Assembly (NCBI GenBank): GCA_026003015.1 | Contig: BPGL01000001.1 | Location: 1-64,000 of the forward strand | Length of the DNA: 64,000 nt | Reading direction: 5' to 3' | DNA from: Actinomycetota bacterium | Lineage (GTDB): Bacteria; Actinomycetota; UBA4738; HRBIN12 | Shown here: one piece after another, positions 53,544 through 62,561 of the stretch | Position numbering within the stretch: the first letter of the stretch is position 1 | How the letters are laid out: each line of letters starts with the position of its first letter | Notes under the pieces: generated by a model | Told to the model about the DNA's origin: nothing | The model's input: the letters and a program-made list of their open reading frames with translations, nothing else | Database searches by the model: none | Translations under genes and position numbers: made by a program

Positions 53544-54035
53544 ATGCGGCCCGAGGCGACCGGCAAGAGGGGGGTGCCGTCTGCGAAGCGCGCCAAGCCC
53601 GAGCGGCCGCGCGATCGGCTGGGTCGGCCGCTCGCGTGGGACGCGCCGAACGAGCTCGAGCTCGAGGACTTCGACGCGCTGCCGCTGGAGCGCAACCACG
53701 AGCTCGGCCGCCGCTACGTCCGGGAGGGCCGCTACTTCCCCGCGCACGAGGCCTGGGAGACGGCCTGGAAGCAGGCCCGCGGCAGCGACGAGGCCGAGTT
53801 CTTCAAGGGGCTGTCCCAGATGGGGGCGGGCTACGTGCACCTCCAGCGAGGGAACCGCCACGGCGCGATCACCCTGTTGCGCCGCGCGGCCCGCCGGATC
53901 GGCTCGTATCCCGATCCGCACCGCGGGGTGCGGACCGCGGCGTTGGCCGGGCGCCTGGAGGCCGACGCCCGGGCGGTGGAGGAGGGTCGGCTCGAGCTCG
54001 GGGAACACGCGACGCTGGAACCCCCCGACGTGTAG
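53544..54035 (+). CDS. DUF309 protein
   Basis: 163 aa from ATG 53544. The core HEAWETAWKQARGSDEAEFFKGLSQMGAGYVHLQRGN is the DUF309 helical motif; a basic, disordered N-terminus of about 45 residues precedes it. Family function not established. TAG 54033-54035 overlaps a TAGCCT hexamer that may serve the next gene. Confidence 0.8.
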   Translation: MRPEATGKRGVPSAKRAKPERPRDRLGRPLAWDAPNELELEDFDALPLERNHELGRRYVREGRYFPAHEAWETAWKQARGSDEAEFFKGLSQMGAGYVHLQRGNRHGAITLLRRAARRIGSYPDPHRGVRTAALAGRLEADARAVEEGRLELGEHATLEPPDV

Positions 54036-54095
54036 CCTTGGCCCCACCTCCGGGGTGACGTGGCCCGTCGGGCCCGACCGGGGGCGAGGACCGGG

Positions 54096-54809
54096 ATGAG
54101 CCAGGCCGCCGAGATCGAGTGGAGGGGCCGTGCCGGGCCGTTCCGCTTGCGGCTCGGTCCGGGCGTGTTCAGCCCGACGACGACGAGCCGCACGCTCGCG
54201 GACGCCCTCGAGGTGGACCCCGACGACGTCGTCATCGACGTCGGCTGCGGCAGCGGCGTGCTGTCGTTCGTCGCCGCGAGGCTCGGCGCCCGCCGCGTCG
54301 TCGGATGCGACCTGTCGGAGCCCGCGGTCGTCGCAGCTCGTGAGAACGCACGGCGCCTCGGCCTCGAGGGCGTCTGCGAGTTCCGCCACGGCGATCTCCT
54401 CGAGCCGGTGCGCGACGTGCACGCGAGCGTCGTGATCGGCGACGTCTCGGGGATCCCCGACGAGCTCGCGGCCGTGTCGGGCTGGTTCGACCGCGTGCCG
54501 GCCGGCGGTCCGACCGGCGCTGAGCTGCCCATCAAGCTCCTGCGTACGCTCGGGGACACGCTGGCGCCCGGCGGCCGCCTCTACCTGCCGACCGGCACGA
54601 TCCAAGACGAGGCGGCCATCCTGGCAGCGGCGCGCGAGGTCTTCGGCGACCACATGGAGCCGGTGCTCGAGCGCGAGTTCCCCCTGCCCGATCTCGTCGC
54701 GAAGGCGGCGGTCGTCGCCCGGATGATGAAGGAGGGGATCCTCAACCTCCGCCAGCGCGGCAGTCGACTCCTGTGGAGCCTGCGGATCTGGCGGTGCGTG
54801 CGCGCGTAG
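54096..54809 (+). CDS. SAM-dependent methyltransferase, PrmA-like
   Basis: 237 aa from ATG 54096 (GAGGA 5 nt upstream; GTG 54060 is an alternative). Motif I VIDVGCGSGVLSFVAARLGARRVVG and acidic loop CDLSEPAV bind SAM. The motif IV region (VVIGDVSGIPDEL) lacks the NPPY of typical N-methyltransferases. The target is unknown; ribosomal or small-molecule methylation are both possible. Confidence 0.78.
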   Translation: MSQAAEIEWRGRAGPFRLRLGPGVFSPTTTSRTLADALEVDPDDVVIDVGCGSGVLSFVAARLGARRVVGCDLSEPAVVAARENARRLGLEGVCEFRHGDLLEPVRDVHASVVIGDVSGIPDELAAVSGWFDRVPAGGPTGAELPIKLLRTLGDTLAPGGRLYLPTGTIQDEAAILAAAREVFGDHMEPVLEREFPLPDLVAKAAVVARMMKEGILNLRQRGSRLLWSLRIWRCVRA

Positions 54810-54840
54810 TCGCCCGGCCGTGCCCCCGAAGGGCGGCGGG

Positions 54841-55221
54841 CTAGCCCCGACTCTCGCGCGCGAGGCCCACGAGCGCCCAGCCGAGGAGGGCGACCGAGAT
54901 CGGCAGCAGGATCCACCCGTAGACGATCGCGGCGAGGCCCACGAGCGCCCCCACCACGGCGATGAGTGGCCAGACCGAGGCCGTCGGGAACGAGCCGAGC
55001 TCCTCCTCGCCGGCCGCCGGGCCGGCCTCGGGGTCGTCCTCGGGAAGGCGCGCTCGGAAGGCGCCGCGCACCGCGGCGAAGGCGACCACGATCGCCGGCA
55101 TCGCCGCCATCGCCCACAGCAGGACCGAGCCGGCCGGTTCGTTGGTCCGCAGCCAGTACACGGTGCCGGCGACCGCTCCGAACGCCGCGTAGGCGACGAA
55201 GATGCGCCCCCACGTCCTCAT
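54841..55221 (-). CDS. ctaF: Cytochrome c oxidase subunit IV, actinobacterial type
   Basis: 126 aa from ATG 55221 (ATGA overlap with ctaD). Two pairs of TM segments (IFVAYAAFGAVAGTVYWL, LLWAMAAMPAIVVAFAAV, and two near the C-terminus) around an acidic loop, typical of the actinobacterial aa3 oxidase small subunit. Last gene in the respiratory operon. Confidence 0.85.
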   Translation of the reverse strand: MRTWGRIFVAYAAFGAVAGTVYWLRTNEPAGSVLLWAMAAMPAIVVAFAAVRGAFRARLPEDDPEAGPAAGEEELGSFPTASVWPLIAVVGALVGLAAIVYGWILLPISVALLGWALVGLARESRG

Positions 55222-56813
55222 CGCACGAGCTCGGGGTGGCGCTGGTCGAACGCCGGCCGGTGCGAGCGGATCGCCGGCAGCGTCGAGAAGTTGTGCTCGG
55301 GGGGCGGCGACGAGGTCGTCCACTCGAGCGAGTCCCCGCCCCACGGGTCGTCGCTCGCCGAGGGGCCGCGACGCAGCGAGCGCCACCAGTCCCAGACGAA
55401 CAGGAGCACCGCGAGGCTCATCACGACGACGCCCAGGGTCGACACGAGGTTCGGCGCGTCGAACCCGATCCCGGGCGGGTAGTCGGGCACCCGGCGGGGC
55501 ATCCCGCGCAGCCCGACGACGAACTGCGGCCAGAACGTCAGGTTGAACCCGACGAACATCCCGACGGCGACGAGGCGCCCGACGCGTTCGGAGAGCATCC
55601 GACCCGTCATCTTCGGGAACCAGAAGTAGATCGCCGCGAACACGCCGAACGCGCCCCCGCCCATCATCGTGTAGTGGAAGTGGGAGACCAGGAAGTACGA
55701 GTCGTTCAGGTGGTAGTCGAGCGGCGGCGCGGCGAGCATGATGCCGGTCACCCCACCGATCAGGAAGTTCAGGAGGAACGCGATCGCGAACATCATCGGC
55801 GCCGCGCTCCAGCGGATCCGTCCGCCCCACATCGTGCCGATCCAGTTGAAGAACTTCACGCCGGTGGGCACGGCGATCGTGAACGTCATCGCGGAGAAGA
55901 ACGGGTTGTCCACCGCACCGGTCGTGAACATGTGGTGGGCCCACACGCCGATGGACAGGGCCCCGATCGCAAGCGTGGCCAGCACGAAGCCCGGGTAGCC
56001 GAACAGCGGCTTGCGGCTGAACACCGGGATGACCTCCGTGATCACCCCGAAGAAGGGCAGGATGAGGATGTAGACCTCCGGGTGGCCGAGGAACCAGAAC
56101 AGGTGCTGGTACACGATCGGGTCGCCGCCGCCGGCCGGGTCGAACGCCGAGCCGCCGAGGCGACGATCGAGGAACAGCAGCGCGAAGGCGGCCACGGCCG
56201 GCGGGAACGCCAAGAGCCCGAGCACGACCGTCACCACGGCGTTCCAGGTGAAGACCGGCAGGCGCCACATCGTCATCCCGGGGGCCCGCATGAGGAAGAC
56301 CGTCGTGAGCACGTTCACGCCCGTGAGCAGCGACGAGATCGCGACGAGCGCGATCCCGCCGATCCACAGGTCGACGCCGACGCCGGGGGAGAAGCGCGGG
56401 CCCGACAGCGGCGGGTACGCGTACCAGCCCATCGCGGCGCCCGTGCCGGCGGTGGCGAACGACGACAGCAGCACCAGGAGCCCGCCCGAGGCGTAGGTCC
56501 AGTACGAGGCGGCGTTCAGGCGCGGGAAGGCCATGTCGGGCGCTCCGATCTGCAGCGGGACGAGGTAGTTGATCAACCCGGCGCCGAACGGCGCGAGGAA
56601 CAGGAAGATCATCACGGTCCCGTGGATCGTGAACAGCTCGTTGTAGGTTCCGATCGCCACGACCTGCTGTCCCGGCGAGGCGAGCTCGGCGCGGATCAGG
56701 CCGGCGAGCGCGCCGCCGACGAGGAAGAACCCGAACGCCGTAAGGCAGTAGAGGATCCCGATCCGCTTGTGGTCGGTCGTCGTCAGCCACCCGACGGCGC
56801 CCCGGGCGCTCAT
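55218..56813 (-). CDS. ctaD: Cytochrome c oxidase subunit I
   Basis: 531 aa from ATG 56813. Heme a and a3/CuB ligands and channel: HGTVMIFLF early, GHPEVYILILP (CuB His cross-linked to Tyr, with the Glu typical of A-type oxidases), GVWAHHMFTTG and VSHFHYTMMGG. It reduces O2 to water and pumps protons. Coupled through ATGA to ctaC and ctaF. Confidence 0.97.
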   Translation of the reverse strand: MSARGAVGWLTTTDHKRIGILYCLTAFGFFLVGGALAGLIRAELASPGQQVVAIGTYNELFTIHGTVMIFLFLAPFGAGLINYLVPLQIGAPDMAFPRLNAASYWTYASGGLLVLLSSFATAGTGAAMGWYAYPPLSGPRFSPGVGVDLWIGGIALVAISSLLTGVNVLTTVFLMRAPGMTMWRLPVFTWNAVVTVVLGLLAFPPAVAAFALLFLDRRLGGSAFDPAGGGDPIVYQHLFWFLGHPEVYILILPFFGVITEVIPVFSRKPLFGYPGFVLATLAIGALSIGVWAHHMFTTGAVDNPFFSAMTFTIAVPTGVKFFNWIGTMWGGRIRWSAAPMMFAIAFLLNFLIGGVTGIMLAAPPLDYHLNDSYFLVSHFHYTMMGGGAFGVFAAIYFWFPKMTGRMLSERVGRLVAVGMFVGFNLTFWPQFVVGLRGMPRRVPDYPPGIGFDAPNLVSTLGVVVMSLAVLLFVWDWWRSLRRGPSASDDPWGGDSLEWTTSSPPPEHNFSTLPAIRSHRPAFDQRHPELVR

Positions 56814-57535
56814 CCCGCCGCCTCCCGCGCCCAGGCCTCGAAGGCCTCCGGCTCCACGACGCGGACCGTGAACGTCATCACGGCGTGGTTCAGGCCGCAG
56901 AACTCCGCGCACACGCCGCGGAACCTCCCGAGATGGGTCGGCGTGAGGTCGAAGGAGGTCGTCCGGCCCGGGATCGCGTCGCGTTTGAAGTTGAACGCGG
57001 GGACCCAGAAGGCGTGGATGACGTCCTGCGAACGAAGCACCACGCGCGTCGGCTCCCCGAGCGGCAGCACGAGCTCCGGTCCCGGCTCGCCCGGGCGCGA
57101 CGGCGGGCTCACGATCTCGATCTGCTCCTCCGGATAGACGAAGCGCCAGCCCCAGGCGAACGCCGTGGCCTCGACGGTGGTGGCCGGGTCCGGGTCGAGC
57201 GCGGTGACGCGCCGCTCGGTGAGCAGCGACGCGGAGAACAGCGCGACGACGATGGCGACCGGGATCGCCGTGTACGCCACCTCGAGCGGGACGTTCGCGT
57301 GGAACTGCCGACCGAGCGCGTCGGGGTCCTCACCGCGGCGCCGGCGGTACCGGAGGAGGGACCAGGCGATGAGGGCGTAGACGACGCCCGCGACCGCGAT
57401 CGCGGCCAGCACGAACACGGTCCACAGCTCCCGGATGTCGCGCCCCTGCTGCGTCCCCCCCTCGGGGAAACCGAACGTCGAGGAGCACGCCGAGGTTACG
57501 AGCGCGAGCGCGACGACGACCGCGGCGCGCCTCAT
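56810..57535 (-). CDS. ctaC: Cytochrome c oxidase subunit II
   Basis: 241 aa from ATG 57535. Lipoprotein signal (lipobox VTSAC), two TM helices, and the CuA domain with VIHAFWVPAF and CAEFCGLNHAVM (both CuA Cys, His and Met). It takes electrons from the diheme QcrC. ATGA coupling at both ends. Confidence 0.95.
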   Translation of the reverse strand: MRRAAVVVALALVTSACSSTFGFPEGGTQQGRDIRELWTVFVLAAIAVAGVVYALIAWSLLRYRRRRGEDPDALGRQFHANVPLEVAYTAIPVAIVVALFSASLLTERRVTALDPDPATTVEATAFAWGWRFVYPEEQIEIVSPPSRPGEPGPELVLPLGEPTRVVLRSQDVIHAFWVPAFNFKRDAIPGRTTSFDLTPTHLGRFRGVCAEFCGLNHAVMTFTVRVVEPEAFEAWAREAAG

Positions 57536-58920
57536 CGCGCCGGCCCTCCTGGCTCGTGCTCAACCTCGAACGCGCCGGCAGCGGTCCGGCGGACGCGGGC
57601 GCGGCCCGGCCGGGCGATCGGATGGCCGCCCCCGTCTCGGAGGTCGCGGCAGATCCGGTAGGTCACCAGGCCGCAGGCGATCGGCAGGACCACCACCGCG
57701 GCCGTCAAGACGCCGTTGAGGGTGTCGACCTCGACCGACAGGAAGGCGGCCAGGACGTCGTTCGAGCCGGCGAGCATGAGCACCGTGAAGAACGCCACCC
57801 CTGCGGCGCCGATCCCGCTGCGGACCGGAGCCTCGCGGGGGCGTTGCGCGAAGTGGTGCGCGGCGTGGTCTCCGGAGACGCGCTCCTCGATCCAGGGCCA
57901 CAGGGCGAGCACGAACGTGATCACGCCGGGCACGACGACGGCCGGGAGGAACAGCGTGCCGATCGTGCGGCCGAACAGATGGAACTCCCAGTTCGGCCAC
58001 AGACGCAGGAGCCCTTCCAGCCAGCCGGCGTAGAAGTCCGGCTGCGCGGGCGAGGGCGCGCTGTATGGGACGAACGGCCCGTAGAGCCACACGGGGTTGA
58101 TCTGGACGAGGCCGCCGAGCCCCGCCGCCACGCCCCAGGTGACGAACATCAGCCCGAGCGCCTTCAGCGCGAACCGGGGCCACACGGGGATCCCCGTCAC
58201 GGTGTCCTCCGTGCGACCGGGCCCCGGGAACTGGGTGTGCGTCTGGCGCCACACGAGCGCGAGGTGAGCGCCGATCAGCCCCGCGATCACGAGCGGGATG
58301 AGCAGGACGTGCAGCACGTACAGGCGCGAGAGGAGCGCGTGCGCGGGGAACTCGCCCCCGAAGAACAGGAACGCCGCCCACGCGCCCACGACGGGGATCG
58401 AGAGCACCCCCGAGTAGATGATCCGAAGCCCGGTGCCCGACAGGAGGTCGTCGGGCAGGGAGTACCCCGTGAAGCCGGCGCCGATCCCCGCGAACAGGAG
58501 CAGGACGCCCAGGACCCAGGTCAGCTCCCGCGGCTTGCGGAACGCCCCCGTGAAGAACACGCGCAGCAGGTGCGCCACGACCGCCGCCATGAACAGCAGC
58601 GCCGCCCAGTGGTGGGTCTGGCGCATCACGAGCCCCGCCCGCACCTCGAACGAGAGGCGGAGCACCGAGTCGTAGGCCGCCGAGACGGTCCGGCCGCGCA
58701 TCGGGGCGTAGGGCCCGTCGTAGACGACCGGTTCGGGCGAGGCCTGGAAGAAGAACGTGAGGAAGATCCCGGTCAGCACCAGCAGCGCGAAGGCGTACAG
58801 CGCGATCTCGCCGAGCATGAAGGACCAGTGGTCGGGGAAGACCTTCGTGAGGTTCCGACGCAGGAACGAGCCGCCGTCCAACCGCTCGTCGAGCCCGCGG
58901 ACCACTCGTTCGACGATCAT
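57532..58920 (-). CDS. qcrB: Cytochrome b subunit of the bc1 complex
   Basis: 462 aa from ATG 58920. Heme ligands on helices around QTHHWAALLFMAAVVAHLLRV and LYVLHVLLIPLVIAGLIGAH; GYSLPDDLLSGTGLRI is conserved. It has the longer C-terminal region of actinobacterial QcrB. Oxidises menaquinol. Overlaps qcrA by 4 bp. Confidence 0.95.
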   Translation of the reverse strand: MIVERVVRGLDERLDGGSFLRRNLTKVFPDHWSFMLGEIALYAFALLVLTGIFLTFFFQASPEPVVYDGPYAPMRGRTVSAAYDSVLRLSFEVRAGLVMRQTHHWAALLFMAAVVAHLLRVFFTGAFRKPRELTWVLGVLLLFAGIGAGFTGYSLPDDLLSGTGLRIIYSGVLSIPVVGAWAAFLFFGGEFPAHALLSRLYVLHVLLIPLVIAGLIGAHLALVWRQTHTQFPGPGRTEDTVTGIPVWPRFALKALGLMFVTWGVAAGLGGLVQINPVWLYGPFVPYSAPSPAQPDFYAGWLEGLLRLWPNWEFHLFGRTIGTLFLPAVVVPGVITFVLALWPWIEERVSGDHAAHHFAQRPREAPVRSGIGAAGVAFFTVLMLAGSNDVLAAFLSVEVDTLNGVLTAAVVVLPIACGLVTYRICRDLRDGGGHPIARPGRARVRRTAAGAFEVEHEPGGPAR

Positions 58921-59750
58921 CGGGGAAGGTCCCACCAGCTCGGGCCGACCGGCTCGGTGAAGTCACCCGCCGCCCGCAGGGTGCCGTCGGGGCCGACCTC
59001 GAGCGGGAGCTGGGGCAGCGGCTTGGGGGCCGGCCCGTAGACCGGGCGCGCGCCCCGCAGCACGTCGAACGTGGACTGGTGGCAGGGGCAGCGGAGCTCC
59101 TGGGTCGCCGCGAGGTACAGCCCGAGCGGGCACCCCGCGTGCGTGCACAGCTTCGAGTACGCCACGTGGCCCTGAGGCGCGGCGGCGAGTCGATCCGGCG
59201 GCAGCTGCAGGCTCGTCGGATCCACCCGGATCAGCACGGCCTGGGCGTCGGCGCTGCCCACGTCGTCCTCGGGGAACACCGTCGTGAAGGTGTTGAGCTC
59301 GAGGGCGCCGAGCTGCACGGGAGTGCCGTCGGCCGTCACGAGCCGAACGCCTCGCCGCCACGACGTGCGGGCGAGCTGCGAGCCGGGGGCGCTGCCGAGC
59401 GATCGGATCGGGAAGACGGCGGCGAGCCCGAGGGCGGCCACGGCGCCGGCGAGCAGCCGGGCGAGCAGGCGACGCCTGCCGACCTCCGCGACCCCGGCCT
59501 CGAAGGTCGCCACGGCGACGTCCCCGTCCCCGTCCGCGGCCGGGTGCCTCCGGCGGGGCTCGGTGTGCTCGCCGAGGTGGGCGAGCAGGCCGCCGGCCCA
59601 CCCGAGCAGGCCCACGCCGAGCCCGCCGAGGGCGAGCAGCAGGAGCGCGCCCTCGACCTGGGGGTCGCCTCCGGCCGCGTAGACGGCCGTGAGCCCGAGC
59701 GCGGCCAGGATCGAGACGACGAACGCGACGGCGACGGCCCGCTCGCTCAC
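58917..59750 (-). CDS. qcrA: Rieske iron-sulfur subunit
   Basis: 277 aa from GTG 59750. Cluster motifs CTHAGCPLG and CPCHQSTFD hold the [2Fe-2S] cluster. TM segments precede it (two near the N-terminus and one before the Rieske domain), as in actinobacterial QcrA with three TM helices. Passes electrons from menaquinol to QcrC. Confidence 0.95.
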   Translation of the reverse strand: MSERAVAVAFVVSILAALGLTAVYAAGGDPQVEGALLLLALGGLGVGLLGWAGGLLAHLGEHTEPRRRHPAADGDGDVAVATFEAGVAEVGRRRLLARLLAGAVAALGLAAVFPIRSLGSAPGSQLARTSWRRGVRLVTADGTPVQLGALELNTFTTVFPEDDVGSADAQAVLIRVDPTSLQLPPDRLAAAPQGHVAYSKLCTHAGCPLGLYLAATQELRCPCHQSTFDVLRGARPVYGPAPKPLPQLPLEVGPDGTLRAAGDFTEPVGPSWWDLPR

Positions 59751-60514
59751 GCCCGCGCCCCCGTGAGCCGGATCACGAGAACGATCAGCCCCAGCCCGAC
59801 GACGATCGCCACGAGCCCCTCGGCCACCGCGCCGACGCGGCCGAGCTGCAGCCCTCCCCGCGACCCGTTCTCGCGCAGCCACAGGAGGTAGGCGAGGATC
59901 GCGTCGAGATCGGCGGGGCTCAGGCCGCGTTCGCCGAAGGCCGGCATCGTCCCCGGGCCGATCCGGACGGCCTCCGCGATCTCCAGGGGCGTGGCGCGGT
60001 CGAGCGCCGGCGCGATCCGACCGCCGCCGATCGAGTCACCGCTCGCGCCGGCCCCGTGGCAGGCGGCGCAGGAGTCCAGGTACAGCTGGGCGCCGCGCGC
60101 GAGGTCGCCGGTGGCGGGGTCGATCGTCGGGATCTCCGGGCCGCCGGGCGCGAGCCGGCGCACGTAGGCGACGAGCGCCGCGATCTCCCGCTCGGAGAAG
60201 GCCGGCGCCTGGCGGACCGGCTGGTCGCCGGGGTTGGCGAGGGGCATCCGACCGGTGGACAGGACGAAGTGCACGGCGGCGGGCCCGGCGCCCCGCAGGC
60301 TCGGACCGAGCTCGGTCCCCGCCCCGTCGATCCCGTGGCACGTCGAGCAGCTGGCCAGGTAGAGCTCGCGGCCGAGCGACTCGTCGGCGGTGAGCGCTTG
60401 GGAGCTCGACGGGCGGAACGACCACGCCAGCTGGCCGAGGAGCGCAAGCAGCAGCCCCCCGCGGACGAGGCGCGCGAGCAGGCGGGCTTCGCGGGGGCGC
60501 CGGGGGGCGGACAT
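59747..60514 (-). CDS. qcrC: Diheme cytochrome c subunit
   Basis: 255 aa from ATG 60514. Two CxxCH motifs (CSTCHG and CAACHG), an N-terminal anchor or signal and a C-terminal TM helix: the fused diheme QcrC that bridges bc1 and aa3 in actinobacteria without soluble cytochrome c. Confidence 0.95.
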   Translation of the reverse strand: MSAPRRPREARLLARLVRGGLLLALLGQLAWSFRPSSSQALTADESLGRELYLASCSTCHGIDGAGTELGPSLRGAGPAAVHFVLSTGRMPLANPGDQPVRQAPAFSEREIAALVAYVRRLAPGGPEIPTIDPATGDLARGAQLYLDSCAACHGAGASGDSIGGGRIAPALDRATPLEIAEAVRIGPGTMPAFGERGLSPADLDAILAYLLWLRENGSRGGLQLGRVGAVAEGLVAIVVGLGLIVLVIRLTGARA

Positions 60515-61080
60515 CAGCGCAGCACCCACAGGGTCGCGTACAGCCCGATCCACACGGCGTCGACGAAGTGCCAGTACAGCCCGACGGCGTGCGCCCCCTC
60601 GACCCGGCCGCCCCGGTAGGCGCCCTGGGCCGCCCGGAGGAGCACGAGCAGCATCAGCACGAGCCCGGCGGCGACGTGGAGCGCGTGGGCGCCCGTGAGG
60701 GCGTAGAACATCGTGCCGTAGGCGTCGCTCGAGACCGTGAACCCGAGCCGCGCAGCGTCGATCGCCTGCACGACGAGGAACGCCGCCCCGAGCAGGAACG
60801 TCGCGGCGACCCACCGGCGGAGGCCGCCGAGCCGCTCGCCACGCCCCGCGACGACGCCCGCCTGGTACGTGGCGCTCGACGCGACGAGCAGCGCGGTGCC
60901 GATCGACGGCAGCACGGGGTCGAGCTCGACCCCCGGCGGCGGCCAGGCCGCGGCGCGGGCCCGCAACGCGAAGTAGGCGGCGAACAGCCCGCCGAAGAGC
61001 AGGAGCTCCGAGGCGAGGAACACGACCGTGCCGAACAGGATCGGCGGGATGCGTCGCTCGGCGGGCTCCGCCCAGACCAT
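60514..61080 (-). CDS. ctaE: Cytochrome c oxidase subunit III
   Basis: 188 aa from ATG 61080. Five TM segments; FGTVVFLASELLLFGGLFAAY and ALHVAAGLVLML and LYWHFVDAVWIGLY are conserved in CoxIII. It heads the operon ctaE-qcrC-qcrA-qcrB-ctaC-ctaD-ctaF, all on the minus strand and coupled by overlaps of 1 to 4 nt. Confidence 0.95.
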   Translation of the reverse strand: MVWAEPAERRIPPILFGTVVFLASELLLFGGLFAAYFALRARAAAWPPPGVELDPVLPSIGTALLVASSATYQAGVVAGRGERLGGLRRWVAATFLLGAAFLVVQAIDAARLGFTVSSDAYGTMFYALTGAHALHVAAGLVLMLLVLLRAAQGAYRGGRVEGAHAVGLYWHFVDAVWIGLYATLWVLR

Positions 61081-61204
61081 CGACCGTATCTGTAGCCGCG
61101 GAGACCACGGACGGTCAACGACCGGGTGGCGCGGCCCGGGGGGCGGCTTCGGCCGTGGCGTCCAGCGCCCCCCGCCCTGCGAGCGACGTGGGAGCATCCC
61201 GGGT

Positions 61205-62017
61205 GTGCTCGACGCCGTCACCACGCTCGCGCTGCTCGCCGCGGCGAGCTGGTACGGGCGTGGGCTGGTGCGCGGACGCGGGGCGGTGCGCGTGGGGCAG
61301 GCGGCGGCGTGGTTCGGGGGGCTCGCGGTTTGGGCTGTCGCCCTGCTCGGGCCGATCGATCGGGCCGCGGTCGGCTCCTTCGCGGTCCACATGGTGCAGC
61401 ACCTGCTGCTCACGCTCGTCGGCGCGCCGCTGCTCGTGCTCGGTGGCCCGCTCGTCGTGCTCGCCCGGGCCGGCGGCGCCCGAACGCGCCGCACCTTGAG
61501 CAGGCTCGCACGCTCGCGGGGCCTGGGCGCCTTGGTCCATCCGCTCGTCGCGACGGCCGCCTTCACGGTCGTGCCCTGGGCGATCCACCTGACGCCGGTC
61601 TTCGACCGGGCGCTGGGCTCCGAGCTCTGGCACGCCCTCGAGCACGCCGCGTGGATCGGCAGCGCGCTGCTGTTCTGGTGGCCGGTCCTGGGAACCGACC
61701 CCGTCCCGCGGCCGTGGAGCCACCCGGCGCGACTGCTCGCACTGTTCCTCGCGATGCCGGCGATGTCGTTCCTCGCCCTGGCGATCCACGCGGCCGAGGC
61801 GCCGCTGTACCCGACGGCCGTCCGGCTGGAGGGCGCCGAGGCGGCGCTCGCCTCGCAGCGCGCCGGCGCGGTCGTGATGTGGATCGGGGGGAACCTCCTG
61901 CTCGTCGGCTGGATGCTCGTCGTCGCGGCCCGCTGGCGCACCGAGGAGGAGCGGCGTCAGCGCCGCCTCGAGGCGCGGGAGGACCGCGCCCGCGAGCGCT
62001 TGGAGCCCGCGGGTTAG
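61205..62017 (+). CDS. ctaG: CtaG-type cytochrome c oxidase assembly protein (caa3_CtaG)
   Basis: 270 aa from GTG 61205, with GAGCAT 7 nt upstream. Seven TM segments; HMVQHLLLTLVGAPLLVLG and WPVLGTDPVPRPWSHPARL are motifs of the Bacillus-type CtaG family. It assists assembly of the copper oxidase and is divergent from ctaE, consistent with its role. Convergent with pyrE by 4 bp. Confidence 0.88.
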   Translation: MLDAVTTLALLAAASWYGRGLVRGRGAVRVGQAAAWFGGLAVWAVALLGPIDRAAVGSFAVHMVQHLLLTLVGAPLLVLGGPLVVLARAGGARTRRTLSRLARSRGLGALVHPLVATAAFTVVPWAIHLTPVFDRALGSELWHALEHAAWIGSALLFWWPVLGTDPVPRPWSHPARLLALFLAMPAMSFLALAIHAAEAPLYPTAVRLEGAEAALASQRAGAVVMWIGGNLLLVGWMLVVAARWRTEEERRQRRLEAREDRARERLEPAG

Positions 62018-62529
62018 GGCGACGCGCCCTCGGTCGGCGCGAGCTCGACGACCGCGAGGACCTCGAACCCCGCCTCCCGCAACGGCGCCGCGCCGCCGCG
62101 GTCGATGGCGAGCACGATCCGGGCCACGCGAACGCCGGCGTCTTGGAGCGCCGCGGCGGCGCGGCGCACCTGGTGGCCGGTCGTGCTGACGTCCTCGACG
62201 AGCGTTGCGACGGTTCCAGGCGGCGGGGCTCCCTCGAGCAGCGCGCGGGTGCCGTAGGGCTTCGGCTCCTTGCGCACGACCGCGATCGGCAGGTCCGCCT
62301 CGAGGGCGACCGCGGCCGCGAGCAGCATCGCGGCGCCCTCCGGGGCGGCCACGAGCTCGGTTCCCGGCGCGAGCATGGCGACCACGCGCTGGGCGAGCTC
62401 GCGCAGGAGGTCCGGGCGGGTGAGGAAGCGGAACTTGTCGAAGTAGACCGAGGAGCGTCGCCCCGAGGACAAGACGAAGTCGCCGCGCAGCTCGGAGGCC
62501 TCGATGAGGCGACGGGCGAGGTCGTCCAC
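62014..62529 (-). CDS. pyrE: Orotate phosphoribosyltransferase
   Basis: 171 aa from GTG 62529. PRPP motif TLVEDVSTTGHQV and VVRKEPKPYGT (catalytic Lys loop). Converts orotate to orotidine 5'-phosphate. Divergent from pyrD, the preceding pathway enzyme, with a 32-bp gap. Confidence 0.92.
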   Translation of the reverse strand: MDDLARRLIEASELRGDFVLSSGRRSSVYFDKFRFLTRPDLLRELAQRVVAMLAPGTELVAAPEGAAMLLAAAVALEADLPIAVVRKEPKPYGTRALLEGAPPPGTVATLVEDVSTTGHQVRRAAAALQDAGVRVARIVLAIDRGGAAPLREAGFEVLAVVELAPTEGASP

Positions 62530-62535
62530 CGGGCG

Positions 62536-62554
62536 AGCATACGTCTGCGAAGAT
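62536..62554. promoter_or_regulatory. Divergent leaderless -10 pair (pyrE/pyrD)
   Basis: TATGCT (minus, 62541-62536) ends 6 nt before GTG 62529; GAAGAT (plus, 62549-62554) ends 7 nt before ATG 62562. Confidence 0.45.
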
Positions 62555-62561
62555 GCGCCCG

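Noticed and set aside
61081-61204. Clear promoters in the ctaE/ctaG divergent gap
   Set aside because: Only weak hexamers (TACAGA minus, GAGCAT plus) are present; not listed as separate features.
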